A stretch of 64,000 bases of DNA. Origin: Bathymodiolus thermophilus thioautotrophic gill symbiont. GTDB taxonomy: Bacteria; Pseudomonadota; Gammaproteobacteria; PS1; Pseudothioglobaceae. The notes beneath the pieces were generated by a model. It was not told the origin of the DNA. It did no database searches and saw nothing but the letters and a program-made list of their open reading frames with translations. Below, one piece after another: positions 51,466-60,802 of this stretch (the first letter of the stretch is position 1; each line of letters starts with the position of its first letter). Position numbers and translations under genes: made by a program. The stretch is from NCBI RefSeq assembly GCF_003711265.1, contig NZ_CP024634.1, forward strand, positions 682,001-746,000, read 5' to 3'.

Positions 51466-53187
51466 TTAATGATTAAAACAGCGTCTTCTTCTGATTAAAT
51501 AATAAGCGCTTAATGTCATTAACAGAATAAAGCCCATATCAAATCTAGCAGGTGCATTGGGATTGTAAACACAACCACCACCACTGTTATTGTTATTGTT
51601 ACTGTTGCTAGCAGCAGGTATTGCGATTGAAATGGTGCTTTCAACAACACCGTTAACTTGACCTTTGCCGTTGTTTTGGTCGCCGTCTGTGTCGTTTTCG
51701 CTGCCGTCTTTAATGGTGAGTTTAAGGCAGGTTGCACCTGTGGTTAGTCCAGTTTGCCAATGAGTATCGTCGGTGCAGGTGTTGCTTGTTTTGGATTGTA
51801 TGTTGTTGTCATTGATGACAAAATTAGCCCAGCCAGTTGCGGGTGAGTATTTGCGTAAGATTGCATTTGCAGGGATTGGGCTGGTGAGTTCAATGATGAC
51901 TTGGGTGGTGGCAGTGGCACTGAAGTTTTCAACAACATAGTTGTAAATGTCACCAGTGGTTAAGGTGTCTTCGGTGTTGTCGGAGAGATTGTTGTCTGTT
52001 CTGTATTTTTTCATTTGGGCAAGGGTTAGGTGGGCGGTGTCTTCGCTCATGATGCCGAGTAGTAGTCTGGTGTTTATTGGACTGGTGATTTTCTTATTTT
52101 CTCCTACAAGTAATTCGTTGTTATGGCGTCCTATTTCTTTGCTGTCGTTGATGCCGTTGTTGTTTTTATCTTTCCAATCGGTGGGATGGCTTTCAACCAA
52201 TTTGAGTTTTAGAACTCTTTCTGAAGAGTAGTCGCCTATTGTTACTTTTAATTTAATTGTTCGAGTGCCGACATCTGCATTGGGGATGAAAGTAACAAAT
52301 GCACCGCTACCAATGACGGAAAAATCAGAACTGCTCCAAGTGTAAGATGATCCCCCACTTGCTTCAGCGTAAACAGTAACACTTGTGTCTGTTTTGATAA
52401 TCAGCCGACCTTGATTTACACCTTGGGAGATAGTGAATCGCCTAATCACTGGAGCAGTATCAGTAACATCCTTAATGTTAACAGTAAGGGTTTGCTCGGT
52501 GTTTTCATTAGTGTCATTGCCAGTGGTGGCTTTGATTTTGACGGTGTAGGATTTTGTGGTGCTTTCGTAGTCGGTGTTGGTGCCGTCAAAACTTAGGGTT
52601 GCGTTGTTGGCGCCACTGAGACTGAATAAACCGCTGGTGTTTTCAATAATGCTGAAAGTGGCGGCGGTGTCGCTGGCGATGAGAGTGTGTTCGAGGTTGG
52701 TGCCTTCGTTGGTGTCAAGGGTGTTGATAGAAGTTATGGAAAGATCATGTTGCCAAATGAGGTTGAGAGTGTTTATGTAATCTAGAGAAGAGTGGCCAAT
52801 ATCATTTTCAAAATCAGAATGATAAGCATTCAAATTGATAGTAATTTCACTCAGTCCGTCGTTATCTGTAGCAGTTAATGTTGGCTCTTCCCATTGCCAT
52901 TGTGTGGCGAAACCATTGTCATTAGGATTAACTGCGGTTGGAGTACGGACTATAAGGCTGTTAGGCGAGCCTAAATAATAAGTGGTACTAGTATATAGTT
53001 TCACACTAAACTCACCCTCAATTGGCACATCAAAGTGTGAAACTGGCTTAATGCCTTGATCAAAGGTAACAAGGATAGTATTTACATTTATTCTTTCAAT
53101 TTTTGTAATTATTGGCGAAGTGGCAAACGCCTTTGAGGTAAACAAAACCAATAGAGCAGTGACAATAAAGCGATTAAATATGTTCAT
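51466..53187 (-). CDS. Secreted repeat protein with GGGC sorting tail (array unit 1)
   Basis: The signal peptide is MNIFNRFIVTALLVLFTSKAFA. An N-terminal domain (about 23-150, ITKIERINVNTILVTFDQG) is shared with unit 4. One cadherin-like repeat follows (about 160-245), then an Ig/PKD-like domain (WSSSDFS), a calcium-type loop DKNNNGINDSKE, a choice-of-anchor-U-like region and the tail GGGCVYNPNAPARFD, helix, RRRR. It has 573 residues and is the shortest unit, with fewer cadherin repeats. Such tails are cut and attached by dedicated membrane enzymes, none of which is in this window. It is the most diverged of the four units. Confidence 0.8.
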   Translation of the reverse strand: MNIFNRFIVTALLVLFTSKAFATSPIITKIERINVNTILVTFDQGIKPVSHFDVPIEGEFSVKLYTSTTYYLGSPNSLIVRTPTAVNPNDNGFATQWQWEEPTLTATDNDGLSEITINLNAYHSDFENDIGHSSLDYINTLNLIWQHDLSITSINTLDTNEGTNLEHTLIASDTAATFSIIENTSGLFSLSGANNATLSFDGTNTDYESTTKSYTVKIKATTGNDTNENTEQTLTVNIKDVTDTAPVIRRFTISQGVNQGRLIIKTDTSVTVYAEASGGSSYTWSSSDFSVIGSGAFVTFIPNADVGTRTIKLKVTIGDYSSERVLKLKLVESHPTDWKDKNNNGINDSKEIGRHNNELLVGENKKITSPINTRLLLGIMSEDTAHLTLAQMKKYRTDNNLSDNTEDTLTTGDIYNYVVENFSATATTQVIIELTSPIPANAILRKYSPATGWANFVINDNNIQSKTSNTCTDDTHWQTGLTTGATCLKLTIKDGSENDTDGDQNNGKGQVNGVVESTISIAIPAASNSNNNNNSGGGCVYNPNAPARFDMGFILLMTLSAYYLIRRRRCFNH

Positions 53188-53209
53188 AATAAACTTCCTA
53201 AGTTGATAA

Positions 53210-53374
53210 TTAATGGTATTTGTTATTTCTAAGCAACGATGAGTGAAAGTGGTGTACTGTAAGCGTCAACTTCGCTGTTGTTAATATCGTAGCGGGCGGT
53301 AATGGCAGAATTGACCTGTTTGGTTGAGGGTCAATTTGAGGGCTTTGTGTTCGATTGCAATGCAATGTATTCAT
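53210..53374 (-). pseudogene. Shortened copy of the array upstream ORF (unit 1)
   Basis: MNTLHC at the start and LLRNNKYH at the end match the ends of the 131-147 aa ORFs in the other units, but the central part is deleted. It ends 22 bp before the unit 1 gene, in the same position as its paralogs. Confidence 0.45.
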
Positions 53375-53602
53375 AGATTTTAAAATTAAGCAACGCAAAA
53401 TGAGTTTTAAATTATTCCATAAAAAATCATATTTGTGCGAGTTTTTTTTAATTGTGGGTGGGTAATTTTTGACTTTTTTCATTCTTGTGGGTAATTGATT
53501 GTGCTATTTTCAAAAAATAAATGAAACAACCTGGCATGCATTCTCATTTCAAATATTGGTAAAAATATCTATGCTGTCAATAAGTAACAAGTGTTGTTAC
53601 TA

Positions 53603-53763
53603 GAGACCTTTGCATAAATATGGATGATTAGAAAAATTCAATTTTTGCCCACTTGGTGATTTTCTTAAACCTTGTCCTAGTAGAGCTAAGGCTGGGTTTA
53701 AAAAATTACCAAGTGGGTGAAACGAGGATTCTTGATGATTATTTATATTTATGCAAAAGTCTC
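53603..53763. mobile_element. Complete 161-bp miniature element, reverse orientation
   Basis: GAGACCTTTGCATAAATATG to TTTATGCAAAAGTCTC, flanked by a perfect 5-bp duplication TACTA (53598-53602 and 53764-53768). It is inserted about 30 bp away from the site used in units 2 and 3. Confidence 0.88.
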
Positions 53764-53864
53764 TACTAGTAATACTTAGGCGATTATAAATCTACAGCAT
53801 TCATTTTGTTTTTGAAAATGCTATAACTCATTCTTTTGCTTTATTCCTACGCCGTTTTAGGTAG

Positions 53865-53885
53865 GGATGGGTTTGCAACCCATCC
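53865..53885. repeat. GGATGGGTT/AACCCATCC palindrome
   Basis: A nine-bp stem around TGC. It recurs with variation after units 3 and 4 (about 57150 and 60660), where a second hairpin TCACTCTCA/TGAGAGTGA follows. Confidence 0.6.
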
Positions 53886-53947
53886 TCTTTGCCTCATCCT
53901 CATACTCTGCGTGAGACTGAAAAAAATTATTATCATAAATCAGGCAT

Positions 53948-53978
53948 AAAAAAAGTCCCGTTTCCACAGGACTTTTTT
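53948..53978 (-). terminator. Terminator of array unit 2
   Basis: AAAAAAGTCC and GGACTTTTTT form a stem with A/T tails on both sides, 28 bp past the unit 2 stop. It is suited to stopping transcription from either strand. Confidence 0.8.
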
Positions 53979-54005
53979 ATCAGTATTCTTACTTGAATTG
54001 TTTGC

Positions 54006-56243
54006 TTAATGAGGAAATCGGCGTCTTCTTCTAATTAAATAATAAGCACTCAATGTCATTAACAGAATAAAAACTGTATCAAATCTAGCAGGTGCATTGG
54101 GATTGTAAACACAACCACCACCGCTACTACTGTTACTGCTACTATCATCATTACCACCAACAACAGGCGTTGCTATTGAAACAGTGCTTTCAATCACACC
54201 ATTAGCCTGATTACCATCAGCATCATTTTCGCCACCATCTTTAAGGGTTAGTTTAAGGCAGGTTGCACCGGTAATTAATCCAGTTTGCCAAGTGCCATCG
54301 GTGTTGTCGCAGGTATTGCTTGTGTTGACTTTAGATTGTATGTTGTTGTTACCAACCACAAAATTACGCCAGCCAGTCGCTAGTGAGTATTGACGCAATA
54401 CTGCATTTGCAGGGATTGGGGTGGCGAGTTGAATGATTACTTGGGTAGAGGCACCAGTGGCGCTTAGGCCTTCGATTATATAGTCGTAGATATCGCCAGT
54501 GGCTAAGGTGTCTTTGGTGTAGTCAGATAGGTGGTTGGCCACTCTGTATTGTTTTAGTTGATCGAGGGTTAGTTGTCCAGAATCTTCGCCCATGATGCCG
54601 GGTAATATTCTAGTACTTCCTGGACTGGTGATTTTTTTGTTTGTGCCTGCGGGTAATTCATTGTCGCTATTTCCTGATTCTTTGCTGTCGGAAATGCCGT
54701 TGCCGTTTGTGTCTGTTCGCCCATTGGGGTAGGTGTCAACTAATTTAAGTTTTAACACTCTTTCTGATGAAAAATCGCCAGCCGTTACTTTTAGTGTGAT
54801 TGTTCGGGTGCCGATGTTGGCACTTTGGGGATTGAAAACAAAAGTCTTACTGGTGCTTGTGTTAGAAAAATCGGCACTACTCCAAGTGTAAGATCCTGTG
54901 CCTGCTGAGGCGCTAACGGTAACTTCTCCACCGTCTTTGCTGATTAAAGGACCTTTGTTTTCACCTTGGGTTACGGTGAATTTGTCGATTACTGGGGCGG
55001 CGATGTAAATGGTAGTAATGGTAATGGTAAAGGGTTGTGGAGCGGAGTCGTTAGTATTGTCGCTGGCGGTGATGTTAATATTGATCGTATTTCCAAGGGC
55101 GGTAGTGATGGATTTATTGGTTCTAAGTTCATTGCCGTTGACGATTTTGAAGTTGGCGGTGTCGTTGACGGTAAAGGTAAGGGGAGTGTTGGTATCTACA
55201 TCACTGGCACTGAGGGTGCCGACTAGGGTATTGGCAGGCTGGTCTTTGATCAAGTTTACATTGCTAAGTAGAATGTTAGTTGGGGCGGTGTCGTCTATGT
55301 CGCTAACTGTGAAGTTAAAGGTTTTGTCGAATGTGTGACTGTTGGCATCGGTTACGGTAATGGTGGTGCTAAGACTGGTGGCGTTCTCGTAGTCTAGGGT
55401 GGCGTTGAGTTTGAGTTTGTCATTGTCAATGGTAAATTTGGCGTTGCTACTGGTGTAAGTGAAAGTATCGTTGGCATCGGCGTCGGTGGCGGAGAGTGTG
55501 CCTAATTCAGTGCCAGTGTTTGTATTTTCAGCAATGGTGCGGTTGCCTGTGAGGGTGATAGCGGTGGGGGTTTCGTCGTTGAGATCAACAAGGGTAACGG
55601 TGATGGTTTGAGTGGTGTTTTTATCGTCGCCATCTCCGATGGTGGCTTTGACTTTGACGGTGTAGGATTTTGTGGCACTCTCAAAGTCGGTGGTGGTACC
55701 ATTAAAGGTTAGGGTTGCGTTGTTGGTGCCACTGAGACTGAATAGATTGCTGGTGTTTTCGATAATGCTGAAAGTGGTGGCGGTATCGTTGGCGGTGAGA
55801 GTATGGGTGGTGCTTGCTGCTTTTTCATTGGCGGGGAATGTGTTGGTGGAGGTGATGGCGAGACCGGCTATACAATTGCCGTCAACACAGAGTGTGTAAT
55901 CATAAAAATCACTATAAGCTAAAAAAGTTATATTAACTTTGTCACCTGCAATCAAGATAGATGGGATGAAACTAGAGAGAGAATGTGTACAAGTACTCAT
56001 TGTATGGGTAAATTCACCATTTTGTTCAGTGGGTAAATTTAATAAACAGGTTGTTCGAATATTGTTATTGCCATTAATATTAAAACCGGAGTTTCTTGAA
56101 TCTGTTGTAATGAGTTTAAAGGTATTATTAATAAGACTTACATGAAACTCTTTGGTAGCAGGATTAGGGTTAAGTGTTGCAAACACCTGAGAAGCAAACA
56201 AAACTAATAAAGTGGTAATAATAAAGCGATTAAATGTATTCAT
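54006..56243 (-). CDS. Secreted cadherin-repeat protein with GGGC sorting tail (array unit 2)
   Basis: The signal peptide spans 1-22. The N-terminal domain (about 23-125), with four cysteines, is unique to this unit. Three cadherin-like repeats follow (about 131-222, 226-318 and 320-412, with ATDADANDTF and LDYENATS), then an Ig/PKD-like domain (415-502), the calcium-type loop DTNGNGISDSKE (511-522), a choice-of-anchor-U-like domain (523-695) and the tail GGGC (708-711), a helix (about 723-737) and RRRRR. An AGGAG site precedes the ATG. From the first cadherin repeat onward it is nearly identical to units 3 and 4. The predicted location is the cell surface or outer envelope. Confidence 0.83.
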   Translation of the reverse strand: MNTFNRFIITTLLVLFASQVFATLNPNPATKEFHVSLINNTFKLITTDSRNSGFNINGNNNIRTTCLLNLPTEQNGEFTHTMSTCTHSLSSFIPSILIAGDKVNITFLAYSDFYDYTLCVDGNCIAGLAITSTNTFPANEKAASTTHTLTANDTATTFSIIENTSNLFSLSGTNNATLTFNGTTTDFESATKSYTVKVKATIGDGDDKNTTQTITVTLVDLNDETPTAITLTGNRTIAENTNTGTELGTLSATDADANDTFTYTSSNAKFTIDNDKLKLNATLDYENATSLSTTITVTDANSHTFDKTFNFTVSDIDDTAPTNILLSNVNLIKDQPANTLVGTLSASDVDTNTPLTFTVNDTANFKIVNGNELRTNKSITTALGNTININITASDNTNDSAPQPFTITITTIYIAAPVIDKFTVTQGENKGPLISKDGGEVTVSASAGTGSYTWSSADFSNTSTSKTFVFNPQSANIGTRTITLKVTAGDFSSERVLKLKLVDTYPNGRTDTNGNGISDSKESGNSDNELPAGTNKKITSPGSTRILPGIMGEDSGQLTLDQLKQYRVANHLSDYTKDTLATGDIYDYIIEGLSATGASTQVIIQLATPIPANAVLRQYSLATGWRNFVVGNNNIQSKVNTSNTCDNTDGTWQTGLITGATCLKLTLKDGGENDADGNQANGVIESTVSIATPVVGGNDDSSSNSSSGGGCVYNPNAPARFDTVFILLMTLSAYYLIRRRRRFPH

Positions 56244-56265
56244 AATAAAACTCCTAGGCTGATAA

Positions 56266-56667
56266 TTAATGGTTACTCTTCTGTGTTGTTTCTAAGTAAT
56301 GGTGAATGAGAGTAATGGTAAGATATTGGTTTATAGCCTCTAATTCGTTGCTAAAGTTGTTGTATTTTTTGTTACCCACCGAGATTACTTTTGTTGCTTG
56401 AAAGGATAAAAATGCTTTAATGATAAGAGAGAAATGTTTGAATTTTTTTTTGGCGCAGGTGTTACTAGTTTTATGGTGTAGCGGGGCGATGGGGAGAGGC
56501 GTGGAGGAAATGGTTTTGAATATAGAATATTTTTTTTCAACGATTGCAATGCAGGTAATAAAAGCAACGAGGCGAATAATTAGGGTGGAGAAATAAGCGG
56601 TCGTTTGGTTTGGATTAAGCCCAGATGTTGCTAAAATTGCGGTGCTATTGTAATGCAATATATTCAT
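56266..56667 (-). CDS. Conserved upstream ORF of array unit 2, 133 aa
   Basis: The family is not recognised. Close copies precede units 3 and 4. It has one hydrophobic stretch (about 29-43, LIIRLVAFITCIAIV), a basic middle (AKKKFKHF) and a conserved end NKKYNNFSNELEAINQYL. It stops 22 bp before the surface-protein start, with only the AGGAG site between them. No ribosome site precedes its own ATG, so it may be a translated partner or just a conserved transcript leader. Confidence 0.45.
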   Translation of the reverse strand: MNILHYNSTAILATSGLNPNQTTAYFSTLIIRLVAFITCIAIVEKKYSIFKTISSTPLPIAPLHHKTSNTCAKKKFKHFSLIIKAFLSFQATKVISVGNKKYNNFSNELEAINQYLTITLIHHYLETTQKSNH

Positions 56668-56913
56668 AGTCTAAAATTAAGTAATGCTCTGAATTATTCC
56701 ATAAAAAATAATATTTGTGTGAGTTTTGAATTGTGGGTGGATGGGTAATTTTGATTTTTTTATTTGTTCTTGCAGGTGATTCGTTATACTTTTTTCAAAA
56801 ATAAACGAATAATCTGGCGTGCATTCTCATTTTAAATATAGGTAAAAATATCTATGCTATCAATAATTAGCAGATGTTTTTACTAGTAACATTTAGGCGA
56901 TTACAAACACTGT

Positions 56914-57074
56914 GAGACCTTTGCATAAATATGAATAATCATCAAGAATCCTCGTTTTACCCACTTAGTAATTTTTTAAACCCAGCCTTAGCCCCGCTAG
57001 AACAAGGTTTAAGAAAATCACCAAGTGGGCAAAAATTGAATCTTGCCAATCATCCATATTTACGCAAAGGCCTC
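56914..57074. mobile_element. Complete 161-bp miniature element (unit 2/3 spacer)
   Basis: GAGACCTTTGCATAAATATG to TTTACGCAAAGGCCTC with target duplication ACTGT (56909-56913 and 57075-57079). The same element with the same flanks recurs at 60427-60587. Confidence 0.88.
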
Positions 57075-57231
57075 ACTGTATTATTTATTTTATTTTTGAA
57101 AATTCTATAACTCACCCCTTTACTTTATCCTCAAGCTGTTTTAAGTAGGGGTGGGTTTATAACCCATCCTCTTGCCTCACTCTCATACCCTGCGTGAGAG
57201 TGAAAAAAAATTATTACAATAAATCAGGCGC

Positions 57232-57260
57232 AAAAAAGCCCCATTTTCACGGGGCTTTTG
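57232..57260 (-). terminator. Terminator of array unit 3
   Basis: AAAAAAGCCCC and GGGGCTTTTG form a strong stem 28 bp past the unit 3 stop. Confidence 0.8.
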
Positions 57261-57288
57261 TTGTCAGTATTTTACTTGATTTGTTTGC

Positions 57289-59853
57289 TTAATGAGAAAA
57301 TCGGCGTCTTCTTCTGATTAAATAATAAGCACTTAATGTCATTAACAGAATAAAAACTGTATCAAATCTAGCAAGTGCATTGGGATTGTAAACACAACCA
57401 CCACCACTGCTACTATCACCATTATCATTACTATCATCATTGCCACCGACAACAACAGGCGTTGCTATTGAAACAGTGCTTTCAACCGCACCATTAGCTT
57501 GATTGCCATCAGCATCATTTTCACCACCATCTTTAAGAGTTAGTTTAAGGCAAGTTGCGCCGGTGATTAATCCAGTTTGCCAAGTGCCATCGGTATTGTC
57601 GCAGGTATTGCTTGTGTTGGCTTTAGATTGTATGTTGTTGTTACCAACCACAAAATTACGCCAACCAGTTGCTAGTGAGTATTGACGCAATACTGCATTT
57701 GCAGGGATTGGGGTGGCGAGTTGAATGATTACTTGGGTGGAGTCACCAGTGGCGCTTAGGCCTTCGATTATATAGTCGTAGATATCGCCAGTGGCTAAGG
57801 TGTCTTTAGTGTAGTCGGATAGGTGGTTGGCTACTCTGTATTGTTTTAGTTGATCAAGGGTTAGTTGCCCAGAATCTTCGCCCATGATGCCGGGTAATAT
57901 TCTAGTACTTCCTGGACTGGTGATTTTTTTGTTTGTGCCTGCGGGTAATTCATTGTCGCTATTTCCTGATTCTTTGCTGTCGGAAATGCCATTGCCGTTT
58001 GTGTCTGTTCGTCCATTGGGGTAGGTGTCAACTAATTTAAGTTTCAATACTCTTTCTGATGAAAAATTTCCGGCTGTTACTTTTAGTGTGATTGTTCGGG
58101 TACCGATGTTGGCACTTTGGGGATTAAAAACAAAAGTCTTGCTGGTGCTTGTGTTAGAAAAATCGGCACTACTCCAAGTGTAAGTTCCTGTGCCTGCTGA
58201 GGCACTGACAGTAACTTCTCCACCATCTTTGCTGATTAAAGGACCTTTGTTTTCACCTTGGGTTACACTAAATTGGGCGATTACTGGGGCGGCGATGTAA
58301 GTGGCAGTGATGGTAATGGTAAAGGGTTGTGGGATGGAGTCGTGAGTGCCGTCTTTGGCGGTGATGTTAATATTGATCGTGTTTCCGAGGGCAGTGGTGA
58401 TGGATTTATTGGTTCTAAGTTCATTGCCGTTGACGATTTTGAAGTTGGTGGTGTCGTTGACGGTAAAGGTAAGGGGAGTGTTGGTATCTACATCACTGGC
58501 ACTGAGGGTGCCGACTAAGGTATTGGCGGGTTGGCCTTTGATCAAGTTTACATTACTAAGTAGAATGTTAGTTGGGGCGGTGTCGTCTATGTCGCTAACT
58601 GTGAAATTAAAGATTTTGTCTAATGTGTGATTACTGCCATCGGTTACGGTAATGGTGGTGTTAAGACTGGTGGCGTTCTCGTAGTCAAGGGTGGCGTTGA
58701 GTTTGAGTTTGTCATTGTCAATGGTAAATTTGGTGTTGCTACTGGTGTAGACAAAGGTATCGTTGGTATCGGCATCGGTGGTGGAGAGTGTGCCTAATTC
58801 AGTGCCAGTTCTTGTGTTTTCAGCGATGGTGCGGTTGCCTGTGAGGGTGATGGCGGTAGGGAGTTCGTCGTTGAGGTCAACAAGGGTAACGGTGATGGTT
58901 TGAGTGGTGTTTTTATCGTCGCCATCTCCAGTGGTGGCTTTAACTTTGACGGTGTAGGATTTTGTGGTGCTTTCGTAGTCGGTGTTGGTGCCGTTGAAGG
59001 TTAGGATGTTGTTGTGGGTGCCTCTGAGACTGAATAAGCCGCTGGTGTCTTCGGTGATGCTGAAAGTGGCGGCGGGGTTGTTGGCGGTAAGGGTGTGTTC
59101 GAGGTTGGTGCCTTCGTTAGTGTTAAGGATGTTGGTGGAGGTGATGTTAAAATTGGTGCTATCAAATGCGAAACTTGAGTAAGTAAAAATACCTTTGGTG
59201 CCGTAGATATTTGTAGCACAGAGTATATATCTCCCTGCAGGATCGTTTCGACAACTAACATTAGAATCGTTTATTTTTGGTTGCAAAACCCCTATAATTG
59301 TCTGGATTGAATCGGCGCCTGTGGAGGTATGGGTATAGTTGATGCCGTTGATGGTCATTTTGTAAACGATGCCTGCTTTGCTGGCAGGGGTTGGCGTGAA
59401 GTATATTGATTGAGCTTGTTCCGATAATCCAGTTATGCCACCAATCAAGTTGGCTTTTTCTAATAAGACATCGCTATCCAGTGCTGTTGCGCTACCACCT
59501 GTTGCGTTGAAACCGATTGCTGAATCAACGGCATCCACTAGATTTTGTTTGGTAGAGGTGCCTCCATGAATAGGAATACCGCAAGTTGCCACAAGATAGG
59601 AAGAAAACCTCCCTGATGATAAACTACACCCTGTGGAGTTGTTGCCTAGTATGGTAATGGTGTTAGAATTACCACTCGCTCCAATAAGAATGCTAGTGAA
59701 TGTCATAGATTGATGGGTTAAAGAGGCTTGTGTGTTAAGCGTGCCGTCTTGAGCATGTTGGTTTGTAGTAGTAATAAAGGTGTCTGTGGCAAACACCTGA
59801 GAAGCAAACAAAACCAATAAAGTGGTAACAATAAAGCGATTAAATGTATTCAT
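57289..59853 (-). CDS. Secreted cadherin-repeat protein with GGGC sorting tail (array unit 3)
   Basis: The largest unit, 854 residues. The signal peptide MNTFNRFIVTTLLVLFASQVFA is followed by a private N-terminal domain of about 210 residues (TILGNNSTGCS, CGIPIHGG, KMTINGINYTHTSTGADSIQ). Its linker NILNTNEGTNLEHTL matches unit 1, not units 2 or 4. Three cadherin-like repeats, an Ig/PKD-like domain, DTNGNGISDSKE, the choice-of-anchor-U-like region and the GGGC tail are almost identical to unit 2. The mosaic of shared and private parts points to recombination between units. Confidence 0.83.
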   Translation of the reverse strand: MNTFNRFIVTTLLVLFASQVFATDTFITTTNQHAQDGTLNTQASLTHQSMTFTSILIGASGNSNTITILGNNSTGCSLSSGRFSSYLVATCGIPIHGGTSTKQNLVDAVDSAIGFNATGGSATALDSDVLLEKANLIGGITGLSEQAQSIYFTPTPASKAGIVYKMTINGINYTHTSTGADSIQTIIGVLQPKINDSNVSCRNDPAGRYILCATNIYGTKGIFTYSSFAFDSTNFNITSTNILNTNEGTNLEHTLTANNPAATFSITEDTSGLFSLRGTHNNILTFNGTNTDYESTTKSYTVKVKATTGDGDDKNTTQTITVTLVDLNDELPTAITLTGNRTIAENTRTGTELGTLSTTDADTNDTFVYTSSNTKFTIDNDKLKLNATLDYENATSLNTTITVTDGSNHTLDKIFNFTVSDIDDTAPTNILLSNVNLIKGQPANTLVGTLSASDVDTNTPLTFTVNDTTNFKIVNGNELRTNKSITTALGNTININITAKDGTHDSIPQPFTITITATYIAAPVIAQFSVTQGENKGPLISKDGGEVTVSASAGTGTYTWSSADFSNTSTSKTFVFNPQSANIGTRTITLKVTAGNFSSERVLKLKLVDTYPNGRTDTNGNGISDSKESGNSDNELPAGTNKKITSPGSTRILPGIMGEDSGQLTLDQLKQYRVANHLSDYTKDTLATGDIYDYIIEGLSATGDSTQVIIQLATPIPANAVLRQYSLATGWRNFVVGNNNIQSKANTSNTCDNTDGTWQTGLITGATCLKLTLKDGGENDADGNQANGAVESTVSIATPVVVGGNDDSNDNGDSSSGGGCVYNPNALARFDTVFILLMTLSAYYLIRRRRRFSH

Positions 59854-59882
59854 AATAAAATTCCTAGGTTGGTAATTAATGG

Positions 59883-60278
59883 TTATTTTTCTATGTTATT
59901 TTTTAAGTAGTAACGAATGAGCGTGGTGGCGAGGTATTGATTGACAATCTCTAATTCGTTGCTAAAGTTGTTGTATTTTTTGTTGCCCACTGGGATCACT
60001 TCTGTTGTTTGAAAAAATAAAAATGCTTTAGTGGCAAGAGAGAAATATTTGATTTTTTTTTTGGCGCAGGTGTTGCTAGTTTTATGGTGTAGCGGAGCGA
60101 TGGGGAGAGGTGTGGAAGAAATGGTTTTAAATATAGAGTATTTTTTTTCAACGATTACAATGCAGGTAATAAAAGCAACGAGGCGAATAATTAGGGTGGG
60201 GAAATAAGCGGTCATTTGGCTTGAATTAAGCCCAGATGTTGCTAAAATTGCGGTGTTATTGTAATGCAATGTATTCAT
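59883..60278 (-). CDS. Conserved upstream ORF of array unit 3, 131 aa
   Basis: This is a paralog of the ORF before unit 2. The frame is open across the whole length despite many substitutions, and the hydrophobic stretch LIIRLVAFITCIVIV and NKKYNNFSNELE are kept. Its last residues (NNIEK) differ by a local shift. It ends 29 bp before the unit 3 start. Function unknown. Confidence 0.45.
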   Translation of the reverse strand: MNTLHYNNTAILATSGLNSSQMTAYFPTLIIRLVAFITCIVIVEKKYSIFKTISSTPLPIAPLHHKTSNTCAKKKIKYFSLATKAFLFFQTTEVIPVGNKKYNNFSNELEIVNQYLATTLIRYYLKNNIEK

Positions 60279-60426
60279 AGTCTAAAATTAAGTAATGCAA
60301 CATGAACTCTGAATTATTCCATAAAAAATAATATTTGTGTGAGTTTTTATATAGGTAAAAATATCTATGCTATCAATAATTAGCAGATGTTTTTACTGGT
60401 AACATTTAGGCGATTACAAACACTGT

Positions 60427-60587
60427 GAGACCTTTGCATAAATATGAATAATCATCAAGAATCCTCGTTTTACCCACTTAGTAATTTTTTAAACCCAGCC
60501 TTAGCCCCGCTAGAACAAGGTTTAAGAAAATCACCAAGTGGGCAAAAATTGAATCTTGCCAATCATCCATATTTACGCAAAGGCCTC
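60427..60587. mobile_element. 161-bp miniature element copied with the array unit
   Basis: Same sequence and same flanking ACTGT as at 56914-57074, with near-identical DNA for several hundred bases around. It was therefore multiplied by tandem duplication of the unit, not by a new insertion. Confidence 0.88.
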
Positions 60588-60744
60588 ACTGTATTATTTA
60601 TTTTATTTTTGAAAATTCTATAACTCACCCCTTTACTTTATCCTCAAGCTGTTTTAGGTAGGGATGGGTTTATAACCCATCCTCTTGCCTCACTCTCATA
60701 CCCTGCGTGAGAGTGAAAAAAAATTATTACAATAAATCAGGCGC

Positions 60745-60772
60745 AAAAAAGCCCCATTTTCACGGGACTTTT
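60745..60772 (-). terminator. Terminator of array unit 4
   Basis: AAAAAAGCCCC and GGGACTTTTG, one mismatch away from the unit 3 terminator, 30 bp past the unit 4 stop. Confidence 0.75.
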
Positions 60773-60802
60773 GTTGTCAGTATTTTTACTTGATTTGTTT
60801 GC

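Noticed and set aside
57503-59182. Valine/glycine-rich plus-strand ORFs opposite the array genes
   Set aside because: They are mirror frames of the Thr/Asn-rich cadherin repeats and recur at the same place in each unit.
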